Origin: JASSUD01 sp031963415
Lineage (GTDB): Bacteria; Pseudomonadota; Gammaproteobacteria; Burkholderiales; Burkholderiaceae
Direction of reading: 5' to 3'
Assembly (NCBI GenBank): GCA_031963415.1
Contig: JASSUI010000001.1
Span: forward strand, 558,001-622,000
DNA length: 64,000 nt
Below, piece by piece: positions 27,609 through 37,500 of the stretch (position 1 is the stretch's first letter; every line of letters starts with the position of its first letter). The notes below the pieces were generated by a model. That model was given only the letters and a program-made list of their open reading frames with translations. It did not search any database and was not told where the DNA came from. A program made the position numbers and the translations under genes.

Positions 27609-29066
27609 TCACTCATCGCTAAGCAGACGAAATGCCTGCGTATCAGGTAATGCTTCTACATCACGCAGCTTTTTATGCATCACTCGGGTGCGTACTTCAG
27701 CAGCTTCTATTGAGCGTGTGACGGTTTCTAACTGAGATTTAGTGCGCGCCAACACATCGCCAAATTTAGCAAATTCAGTTTTTACTGCACCTAATACCTG
27801 CCAAACTTCACTAGAACGCTTTTCAATAGCTAATGTACGGAAACCCATTTGTAAGCTATTCAACAAAGCCGTTAACGTGGTTGGTCCGGCAATGGTGATA
27901 CGGAATTCATTTTGCAATCCATCTGTTAAACCAGGGCGGCGTAACACTTCGGCATAAAGCCCTTCGGTAGGTAAAAAAAGCAGCGCAAAATCCGTTGTGT
28001 GAGGCGGTGCGAGATATTTCTCAGCAATTTTTTTCGCTTCTTGCCGTACACGCACTTCTAGTGCACGAGCAGCCTCTTCAATCATGCTCGCATCGGCGCG
28101 TTCCTGTGCATCAAGCAAGCGTTCAAAGTCTTCTCTTGGGAACTTGGCATCGATTGGCAGCCACACAGGCGAGCTAGCGCGCGCGCCTTTTGACTGATCA
28201 GAATAATTCCCAGGCAAACGAATCGCGAATTCGACGCGCTCCTGACTGCCAGGCACAGTGATAACATTGGTTGCGTATTGATCTGTCGTTAAGATTTGTT
28301 CTAACAACGCACCAAGCTGCACCTCGCCCCACGTACCCCGCGTTTTAATATTGGTCAATACTCTCTTCAAATCGCCAACACCCGCTGCAAGCGTTTGCAT
28401 CTCACCCAAGCCACGTTGGACTTGCTCGAGTTGAGCAGAGACCAATTTAAATGATTCGCCCAAACGCTGCTCTAATGTGTTGTGCAGCTTTTCATCGACA
28501 GTGCGGCGCATTTCTTCAAGCTTCAGTGCATTATTTGTCTCGATATCTTTCAGCTTTGTTTCAAGTGTGGTGCGTACTTCTGCAAGCCGCCGATCATTAC
28601 TTTCTGACAGTTGCGCGTGCTGTTGCCGGAATGCTTCTCCAAATTGCTGTAAAGAAAGGCTTTGTTCAGCGCGTGCTTGCTGAGCTTGCTGCTGCAGATT
28701 TTGTCTAACTGCTTCAAATTGCACGGTGATGCCATCAGTTAACTTCACCAATTGCTGAGCGAAACCTTCAATTTGTTGAGATTGCAGCGAAACCAGATGA
28801 GCTACATGCGTGGACAAAGTTTGCTGAAACTGGGTTAATTGCTGCGCTGATTCAGTACGATCAAGACGTGCCGTTTCGGCAATTTCGGCACGCACAGCTC
28901 GCTCTAGTTTTTCATTAGCGTCTACCTGCTCAGTGCGGGCAGTCTCAAGCTTATCGAGCAAACTCAGCAATGGAGCGCGGGTGCATATTTGCTCGCGGAC
29001 TAGCCAAGCAAGTACAACAATTAACCCCAACGCCAAAAGCGCGATAAGAATTTGTATAAGTGACAT
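27609..29066 (-). CDS. rmuC: DNA recombination protein RmuC
   Basis: RmuC limits inversions at short inverted repeats and is thought to be a nuclease acting on DNA structures. About 485 residues: an N-terminal membrane helix (LIQILIALLALGLIVVLAWL), a long coiled coil to about residue 200, then the conserved nuclease-like domain with the family hallmark LPIDAKFPREDFERLL and LLFLPTEGLYAEVLRR. I start at the ATG 29064-29066, five bases after the antiporter stop, which suggests translational coupling; the frame extends back to 29120 inside the antiporter gene. It fits the RmuC length well. Confidence 0.92.
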   Translation of the reverse strand: MSLIQILIALLALGLIVVLAWLVREQICTRAPLLSLLDKLETARTEQVDANEKLERAVRAEIAETARLDRTESAQQLTQFQQTLSTHVAHLVSLQSQQIEGFAQQLVKLTDGITVQFEAVRQNLQQQAQQARAEQSLSLQQFGEAFRQQHAQLSESNDRRLAEVRTTLETKLKDIETNNALKLEEMRRTVDEKLHNTLEQRLGESFKLVSAQLEQVQRGLGEMQTLAAGVGDLKRVLTNIKTRGTWGEVQLGALLEQILTTDQYATNVITVPGSQERVEFAIRLPGNYSDQSKGARASSPVWLPIDAKFPREDFERLLDAQERADASMIEEAARALEVRVRQEAKKIAEKYLAPPHTTDFALLFLPTEGLYAEVLRRPGLTDGLQNEFRITIAGPTTLTALLNSLQMGFRTLAIEKRSSEVWQVLGAVKTEFAKFGDVLARTKSQLETVTRSIEAAEVRTRVMHKKLRDVEALPDTQAFRLLSDE

Positions 29067-29071
29067 TAGTT

Positions 29072-30490
29072 CTAGAAAAAAATTAGCGTAGTTAAAATAA
29101 AAATCGGTATCAGTATGCACCCTGACCAGGCCATATATCCTAAGAAGCTAGGCATACGAATACCTCGTGCTTGCGCAATACCACGCACCATAAAATTTGG
29201 TGCATTGCCAATATAAGTGTTAGCGCCCATAAACACGGCACCAGCAGAAATAGCTGTCAATGTCACTGCGCCACTTGTCATTAATTGGGCCGCATCACCA
29301 CCTGCGACATTAAAGAAAATCAGATACGTGGGCGCATTATCAAGCAGTGACGAAAGCAGCCCGGTGATCCAAAAATAATTGGCGCTCAGAGGTTGTCCAT
29401 GCGCATCGCTAAGCGCTCTTACGATAAAACTCAAAGGCCCATTTTCACCTGCCCGTACCAATGCAATTACCGGCACAATCGTTATAAAAATGCCGGCGAA
29501 GAGTTGGGCGACTTCTTGTAACGGCCCCCAATGAAAGGCATTATGTTTGCGCGCCGAGACTGGGGTTAGATAGATAGAAATAAGCGTAATACCGATTAGA
29601 CAGATATCACGCAGCAGATTTTGAAAAGCCACCGGCGTGCCTAACACATTCAGCGGCTTACCAAGCTGCCATATACCACTCATCAGTACTGCGCTCAGTA
29701 AAACGGCAAGCAATAAGAAATTGACTTTGCCTTCAATCCAGATACCTTGTTTCTTGAGAATTGAAGGCGCGAGGCTACTGGCAGATGCAGATGCATTCTT
29801 GCTAGCAACTAAATCTAACACCAAGTGCTTTTGTTCTCGTCGATGAAAGTAATAACTATCCAATCCATAAAATAGCGCGAGCAGTAATACCGCTACAAAT
29901 AACATTGGCCCGAATAAATGTTTGCTTGTCCAGAAAAATCCAACGCCATTTAAAAAGCCAAGAAAAAGCGGCGGGTCACCCAATGGCGTTAACGCTCCAC
30001 CAATATTTGCAACCAGAAAAATAAAGAAGATAACCACATGGACACAGTGCTGACGCCGTTCATTAGCACGCAATAATGGACGAATCAGCAACATCGATGC
30101 GCCTGTGGTCCCTAACGCGCTTGCCAGCGCAGTGCCAAGCGCCAGCAGCGCCGTATTCGCAGCTGGCGTAGCATGCAATTTGCCATGCACGCATAAGCCG
30201 CCCGCGACTGTATACAGCGCACTTAACAGCACAATAAAAGGGATATATTCAGCAATCAGCGTATGCACAATTGTGTTGGTTAACACGGGCATACCATATA
30301 AAGCCGCACAAGGAAGCACAAACAACATGCTCCAAAACGCAGCTATTTTGCCGAAATGGCGATGCCAAAATGCTGGCGCCAAAATCGGCCCGAGCGCAAT
30401 TGAAAGCAAAATACCTGCGAATGGCAGGCCCCATGCGACAGCAATAAACATTTCACGGCTGGCTTCGACCGTGCCAGTGTCAAGCGACAT
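29072..30490 (-). CDS. Sodium:proton antiporter, NhaD/arsenite-permease (IT) superfamily
   Basis: A 472-residue integral membrane protein with about 11-12 hydrophobic helices. Family landmarks are the duplicated discontinuous-helix motifs: NIGGALTPLGDPPLFLGFL in the first half and LLDNAPTYLIFFNVAGGD plus GANTYIGNAPNFMV in the second. Homologues in Burkholderia are annotated as sodium:proton antiporters; ion specificity is not provable from sequence. AGGAG stands five bases before the ATG. rmuC follows immediately and is probably in the same transcript. Confidence 0.85.
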   Translation of the reverse strand: MSLDTGTVEASREMFIAVAWGLPFAGILLSIALGPILAPAFWHRHFGKIAAFWSMLFVLPCAALYGMPVLTNTIVHTLIAEYIPFIVLLSALYTVAGGLCVHGKLHATPAANTALLALGTALASALGTTGASMLLIRPLLRANERRQHCVHVVIFFIFLVANIGGALTPLGDPPLFLGFLNGVGFFWTSKHLFGPMLFVAVLLLALFYGLDSYYFHRREQKHLVLDLVASKNASASASSLAPSILKKQGIWIEGKVNFLLLAVLLSAVLMSGIWQLGKPLNVLGTPVAFQNLLRDICLIGITLISIYLTPVSARKHNAFHWGPLQEVAQLFAGIFITIVPVIALVRAGENGPLSFIVRALSDAHGQPLSANYFWITGLLSSLLDNAPTYLIFFNVAGGDAAQLMTSGAVTLTAISAGAVFMGANTYIGNAPNFMVRGIAQARGIRMPSFLGYMAWSGCILIPIFILTTLIFF

Positions 30491-31165
30491 TTAGACTCCT
30501 AGCATGCTGAAATTATTTCTTTAGAACCTGTTTCGGCTTTCTCTTGAGCCAACTCGTATATCTGACGCAAAGGTGCGAAGTAAGGCACTAGAAAGACGTT
30601 AAATAAACTCAAATGATCTAAAAACCTATCTATAAATTGTCTAAAAATCGTGCTTCGCATAATTGCTAACCCCTGGGCAGCGCTCATAATTCTCATATGC
30701 GTTTATAACCATTCTGGTTACTGTAAGGTTTGCCCAATTAAGAGCGTCTCTCAACTGATGGCCTTTTGAACAATTTATAGAAAAATTTCTAAATAGCCTT
30801 TGCATACGCTGAATTAGCTAAGCGTAATGGCCTGCATTATTCGCTCTTCCGGCATTTTTTAAAAGCATAATGAACTGATTTTCTACACCGCACCATATGC
30901 CATTTGGCTGGGTGAATTCATACCATCTGATGGCGTACCATCTCAGTTAACGAGGTATCACGGCTCTACTATTTATTGTAAATACTGAGCTCAAGCATGT
31001 TTCATGCATGTTGAGTAGGCAAAATAATAGGGAGTGCCTATCTGATCTTGGAGGGAAATATGTTTGACGATGCGATGTGTAGGAAACCTTTTGCCTCTGC
31101 TTCAATATTTTTATTGAATAACATCCGCAACCACACATTCGATTGAATACAACAGAAAAGATTAT
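30491..31165. other. Intergenic region between tRNA-Ser and the antiporter
   Basis: No supported gene. A 65-codon leftward frame (30499-30696) ends eight bases before the antiporter and has no recognisable domain or convincing start. The stretch TAAATTGTCTAAAAATCG near 30630 resembles the inner arm of the AGAACTC palindromic family. The antiporter promoter should lie here. Confidence 0.5.
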
Positions 31166-31255
31166 TGGCGGAGGTGGTAGGATTCGAACCCACGATACGG
31201 TTGCCCGTATGGCTGATTTCAAGTCAGCTGCCTTCAACCACTCGGCCACACCTCC
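31166..31255 (-). tRNA. tRNA-Ser (anticodon UGA), CCA encoded
   Basis: Ninety bases on the reverse strand. Acceptor GGAGGTG pairs with CACCTCC, discriminator G, then an encoded CCA. The anticodon stem is GCTGA/TCAGC around CT-TGA-AA, the long variable arm (CATACGGGCAACCGTATC) is the class II form expected for serine, and the T loop has TTCGAAT. It reads UCA and related serine codons. A degenerate copy in the same orientation lies at 39196-39285. Confidence 0.96.
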
Positions 31256-31461
31256 TATAGCTCGGTTAGACTTCCGCTAACAGCGTTGCACTTTACAGCA
31301 AGTACCGGTTTGTATTACCAGTAAAAGTGCGTCTTATCACGGAAGCACTAAGCAAGTGCTAAAAGTTCAGCATCCTACCAAAATATTTCATCCGCGTCTT
31401 GATTTGTTTTATTTTTCTTTTGATTTGCGCAAGATCTAGCATTCAGCTTGGCTGGTAAGCT

Positions 31462-31554
31462 CCTGCATAACCTCTTGGAAACGTTCTGCTTCCTCTTTTT
31501 AGTTATTTATGTATGGCCGCAAAGAGGTGCCAAGCTCATTAGGTTATGCAGAGG
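31462..31554. repeat. Palindromic element downstream of the large coiled-coil gene
   Basis: CCTGCATAACCT and AGGTTATGCAGAGG are inverted repeats about 93 bases apart end to end, with a second inner pair (CCTCTTT / AAAGAGG). The element lies in the 308-base spacer 31256-31563 between tRNA-Ser and the large coiled-coil gene, and could fold as a terminator-like structure for that gene. Nothing else is seen in the spacer. Confidence 0.5.
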
Positions 31555-31563
31555 TTTGCTAAC

Positions 31564-34500
31564 TTAAACCATTCGCGTGGTCAGATTTATTGACTCTTCA
31601 TTGCTAGCGGCATAACCAGGTTTAAATTCTTCCAGAAGCCGTACAAAAGGCAAAGCGCTGTTTTTAAAGTCTCCAAGGCTCTGGACCTCTTTCTTAAGTG
31701 TTTGAATATCCTGAGTCAATTTACCCACACTTTGCATTCGCGCATTAACCCTACCCAATGCCTCATTAACAATACCCCACGTTTGGCTGCCTTGATCCTG
31801 CATATTTTTTACTTCTTTACGAAGCGCATCTTTGTGTTCATTTACTTCTCTACGAAGCGCATCTTTATGTTCAGTCAGCTCAGCATGACGGGCCGCTTCA
31901 TGTCCTAATTTTTGTTGTTCCGATTCTAGACTTGTAATTTGTCTTGAGAGATTGTGAATTAACTCCTTGATCCGCATTTCACTTGCTTTATTTGCCTTCT
32001 GAGTCTCTTCCCTAGAGTCTTTTATCGCTTTTTCAGTACGTTGTTCAAGTTCAGTTTTCAAACGCCCACAGGACTGCTTCCACGTAGAGAGCTCCCGCTC
32101 AAGACCCGTCACAGTTTGATTCAGTTCTTCGAAAAGTACGATGTTGTCATCCAATAACCCATTTAGCTCTGCCGATTTTTCAGCCTGTGCATTTTTGAAA
32201 AAAACCATTAACTCATCTTTTAGTTTTCCTTGCCCCATACGCAAATCGTCAATAGCCCCCAATAGTTCATTTCTAATAGAAGCTAAGATTTCTTGCTCAG
32301 CCTGAAAACGAGCTTCAGTTTCTGCTGTTAAGACACTTAATTGTCCTTGAGTTTCTCGAGCTTGAGCTACCGCGTCCATCAACTGCTCTGCCTCGGTAGC
32401 ACCAAATTCAAAAGGTCGCAGTGAGTTCTCATCCGACTCACTTGCTGTAGATAAATTTTCAGCACGCCTTAGTTCGTTTGCTAAGCTTCTTGAGCGTATA
32501 CGCGAACCTCCTACTGATAAAGCTCGTTGGCGTCGTTCAGCTCTGCCCCTTTCAGACCGGTCCAGCCTTTGACTTACTTCTCTAATTTGCTCTTCAAGTG
32601 CTGCCTTTGTTTCGTCAACTGCTGCCTTTGTTTCGTTTAGCTCTGACCGAAACTTTTCCTGCAAAACCGGCAGAATATCTGTGAATGCTCGCTCAGAAAT
32701 TGAATCCGAGTTAGTGGATGACGCAGAGAATGATAAGCCCGCTTCTTCTGCGCAAAGATTTACTGTCATTTCCGCTTGTAATCGGAACTTTTCTGAATGA
32801 ACACCGACCATTTTAGCGGCGTCTGTAATTGCCCCCTTCAGTTTTTTTGCCTTCTTCCTAAGCTCCTTCTCTAAAGTATCTACCTTTATCGAATTTACCT
32901 CTTGACCGAGTTCATCTATCCGTTTTCCTAAATTTTCGCTACGAAAGTCTTGTATTTTTATTTGCGTCGAACGGATTTCTTCGCGCATCGACAAAACTGC
33001 TTCCGTTACAAATTTCAAATACTCTTCTAGCGCTATGTGCCTTTCTTCTTTCTCACCCTCTATTTTTCGCTTTTTTAATTTCCGTTGGCCTTTCCTAAGC
33101 CCTTCTGCTATTTGCCCTTGTTCTTTTGCTACCTCAGAGAATACGTCAAGCAATTCTTGAGCAAAGCTTTCTTCACTAGAACGCACCTCCCATTCTCCCT
33201 GTGTTTGCATCCCCACAGTTTGTTGAGAGTGTCCTACCCCTAATTCTTTTGGCTCTTGCCCAGGCATGCCCGCTACCCGCGAGTCCTCTTCTGATACTAG
33301 AGCAACAGCTGCCGTCTCAGTAAATGTCTGTTGTCCTCTAGAGTAGATTTGCTGATCTGTTGGTTCTAACCCAGGCAAAGACGATGTGATGGAGTTGCTA
33401 GTACTGCTAAAGCTACTCCTTCCATCTTCGTCCTGATCTCCCTCAAAAATAGAAGGCAATCCACCAGCAAACGCCCCCAGTTTTCCATGGTCTCGTTGCG
33501 GACTGTGTGAATACATCATCACTGGGCTACCCATATCGCTAGAACCACTACCCTTTCCAGCATGGCCTGCCGTTGGTGGAGAAAATATTAGCGAGGACCT
33601 TTCAGGAGTGGACGCGTGAGGAGTGGATAAATCACCGAAACCAGAATCAATCCACGTCGAACCGCGCGAAACTGGGTAGCGGGTATTTGTCTCTATCCTC
33701 AACGGCTGCGCTGGCAGCTCTTCGCCTTCTGGGAACGCGCGCTCGTTTTCGTTTAAATGAGTTTTTAATTGCCCATAATTTTCCTGTAGCTGCTCAATTT
33801 GCTCTTTTAAAGAGCCAATTTCCTTCTGCTTATCTGCCTGCTCTCCAACTGTCTGCTTTATATTAGCGAGTTCTTGCTCTAACCCAATTTCTCTTTCTTG
33901 CAGGCGCACCAAAGTGGCATTTAGCGCAGCGACCTCTTCTTGCGCAACTTGTGAGCCGGGTTTTTGTTGCCCATTTAAATCCCTTAACGTATCTTTTCCT
34001 TCCGTAATTGCTCTATCCAAGCGCTCAATTTTCTGCTTTGCCTCGCTACTAAGTTTTTCCCATTCTTCTTGCATCCTCTCTTTAGTGGACAAGATGCCTT
34101 GCTCTGCAAGACTTAACTCCTGCATCTTCTCTATTATTGCTTTCTCAAGACGCATGCGTTGCGCAGCAGAATGAGCTGCTTCTTGCGGCGTAGGCTGATT
34201 ATCAGCCTGCTCCCGCTCACCTAAGTGGCTTAAATTTAACTGCTCAATCCCTGTACTGAGTCGTTTAATTTTTTTTGCCGCCTTTGTCCTAACCTTTTCC
34301 TGCTCTTCTTGTAGCTCTCTTTCAGCAGATATTCTTTTCTTCTCTGCCTCATCTAATTTTTGTACAAGTTCTGCCCTCTGCCCTTGAAGAATCATCAATT
34401 CGTTATGGGTACGCTCAATTTCTTCTTGCAAAGGCTGATCACTCTTTTGCTGCACAAGCAATTCCTCGAGTGCTTCTCTTAACGTCTTAACTTCATCTCG

Positions 34501-37500
34501 TAAAGAATTGATTTCCTGCTGCGTCTCTACCTTGCCCGTTGCAATTGCTTGTTCTCTGTCCTCATCTCTCTGCAACAAATTATTCGTGGTTAGCAAGAGC
34601 TGAAATAGCAGATCATGAATCCCTTCTAATTCTGCTTGCCCATGCTGAACAATGATTTGCAAAGCGTTTTTTAGCTGCGTTATCGCCGTGTTGTGCCCTC
34701 CAATTTGCTCAACTCCTGCGTCTCGATCTTTTTCGAGGGCCGCCAACTGCTTTGTAATAGCTATTATTTCCTGCTGAACTTTTTGTTCTGCAAGATTCAA
34801 CGCTGCTTCTTGTTTAGCCTGCTCCGCTTCCAGAACATTTTTCACAGCTTCCGTTTGTTTACGCAATACTTCAGTGTCAGATACTTGCTGGGAGGATAAA
34901 GCAGTTAACTTTGTCGCCTGATCTGCAAGTTGCTGGCGTAAATCCTCGGCTTCTGCACTGGCTTCCGTCTTTGCTCCCTGCAAAGCTTCTAACCCTTGCT
35001 CAACTGACGAAATACGACCATTCGCCACCTCTAACTTTTCTTTCAACTCGACTGCTGACACTTCAAGCTCGTTACGTAAAGCTTCAGCATCAGCTTTTTG
35101 CTGTGTTGCTAGCTCGGTTAGTTTTGTTGCCTGATCGGACAGAAGCTGGCGTAAATCCTCAGCTTCCGCACTGGCTTCTGTCTTTGCCTGCTGCAAAGCT
35201 TTTAGCTCTTGTTCAACTGACGAAACACGACCATCCGCCGTCACTAACTTTTCTTTCAGCTCCGCCGCTGATACTTCAAACTCGTTACGTAAAGCTTCAG
35301 CATCAGCTTTTTGCTGTGTTGTTAGCTCAGTTAGTTTTGTCGCCTGATCAGACAGAAGCTGGCGTAAATCCTCAGCTTCCGCACTGGCTTCTGTCTTTGC
35401 CTGCTGCAAAGCTTTTAGCTCTTGTTCAACTGACGAAACACGACCATCCGCCGTCACTAACTTTTCTTTCAGCTCCGCCGCTGATACTTCAAACTCGTTA
35501 CGTAAAGCTTCAGCATCAGCTTTTTGCTGTGTTGTTAGCTCAGTTAGTTTTGTCGCCTGATCAGACAGAAGCTGGCGTAAATCCTCAGCTTCCGCACTGG
35601 CTTCTGTCTTTGCCTGCTGCAAAGCTTTTAGCTCTTGTTCAACTGACGAAACACGACCATCCGCCGTCACTAACTTTTCTTTCAGCTCCGCCGCTGATAC
35701 TTCAAACTCGTTACGTAAAGCTTCAGCATCAGTTTCTTGCCGTGCTGCTAACTCAGTTAAGGTGGTCGCTTGAGCAGTAAGTTGCTGGCGTAAGCCCTCA
35801 ACTTCTGCACTGGCTTCCAGCTTTACCTGCTGCAAAGCTTTTAGCTCTTGTTCAGCTGATGAAACACGACCATTCGCCACCTCTAACTTTTCTTCCAGCT
35901 CCGCCGTTGATACTTCAAACTCGTTACGTAAAGCTTCAGCATCAGTTTCTTGCCGTGCTGCTAACTCAGTTAAGGTGGTCGCTTGAGCAGTAAGTTGCTG
36001 GCGTAAGCCCTCAGCTTCTGCACTGGCTTCCAGCTTTACCTGCTGCAAAGCTTTTAGCTCTTGTTCAGCTGATGAAACACGACCATTCGCCACCTCTAAC
36101 TTTTCTTCCAGCTCGACTGTTGAGGCTTCAAGCTCATTACGTAAAACTTCAGCATCAGCTTTTTGCTGTGTTGTTAGCTCAGTTAGTTTTACCGCCTGAT
36201 CGGACAGAAGCTGGCGTAAATCCTCAGCTTCCGCACTGGCTTCCGTCTTTACTCGCTGCAAAGCTTTTAGCTCTTGTTCAGCTGACGAAATACGACCATT
36301 CGCCATCTCTAACTTTTCTTCCAGCTCGATTCTTGAGGCTTCAAGCTCGTTACGTAAAGCTTCAGCAGCAGTTTTTTGCTGTGCTGCTAACTCAGTTAAG
36401 GTGGTCGCTTGAGCAGTAAGTTGCTGGCGTAAGCCCTCAGCTTCTGCACTGGCTTCCGTCTTTGCTCCCTGCAAAGCTTCTAACCCTTGTTCAGCTGATG
36501 AAACACGACCATTCGCCACCTCTAACTTTTCTTCCAGCTCCGCCTTTGATACTTCAAACTCGCTACGTAAAGCTTCAGCATCAGTTTTTTGCTGTGCTGC
36601 TAACTCAGTTAAGGTGGTCGCTTGAGCAGTAAGTTGCTGGCGTAAGCCCTCAGCTTCTGCACTAGCTTTCGTCTTTACTTGCCGCAAAGCTTCTAACTCT
36701 TGCTCAGCCGTCGAAATACGATCATTCGCCGCATTTAGCTTTACCTCTAAAGCAGCTTTCACGGCTTCTGTTTCTTCGCGCCATGCATCAGCTTCAGCCT
36801 TCTGCTGTGCTTTTAGCTCTTCTAATTGCGTTCCTTGTGCTTCAACTTGTTTACGTAAAGCGTCAACTTCTTTATTCGTCTTTGCTTGAACTTCATGCAG
36901 GGTATTCAGCTCTTGTTCGAATAACTCGATAAGCTGTTCTGTCTCACCCAGTCTTCGCAATACCTTACTTTTTTCGTCTATAAAAAACTGAAGGTGCTGC
37001 TCGAGCCTTGCTAAAGCGGCGCCTCCTCCATCTGGCTTACTGCTTAATCTCTGCTTTTCTCCTTGCAGTAGATCAGTTCGTTCTTTTATAAGGGCGAGCC
37101 GTTTCTTTGCTTCTTCCTTATCGCCTTCATGCGTTTTTAGCTTTGTATGAATAGCGCTAATACTCTGCGCTAAGTGCGCCTGTTTTTGCTCGAGTTCATT
37201 TATATCTAATTTGAGCCGCTCAACCTGAGTATGAATTTTCTTTTCTAACTCTGCACCAAGCTCTTCAGCTTTAAATTGTTGCGCTGATATCGCTTGGGTC
37301 AGTTCGCTTGCTTCCGATTCTTCTGCAGCAACTCCATTGTCTTGCTGGGCAACTTGTTCTATCGGCTTCCATACTTTTTTCTGCGCAATTTTTTTGCTTA
37401 ATGCAGCAGCAGAGCCTATTAGCGACTGTAGGCCACGCTCAAACTGAGTCATTTGATCGCTTAGCTTCTGATCCGCCGCATGTAAAACGCTGGTCTCATT

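Noticed and set aside
27547..27735. 62-codon frame running into the 3' end of rmuC
   Set aside because: Part of the HepT relic joined to antisense of rmuC; not a gene.
30499..30696. 65-codon leftward frame just before the antiporter
   Set aside because: No recognisable domain, doubtful start, and it overlaps a stretch similar to the arm of a palindromic element.
34911..35780. Long plus-strand frame (289 codons) opposite the giant coiled-coil gene, and a similar one at 36072-36419
   Set aside because: It is the antisense of the 213-bp repeats; the same short peptide recurs each period and there is no ribosome binding site or family match.
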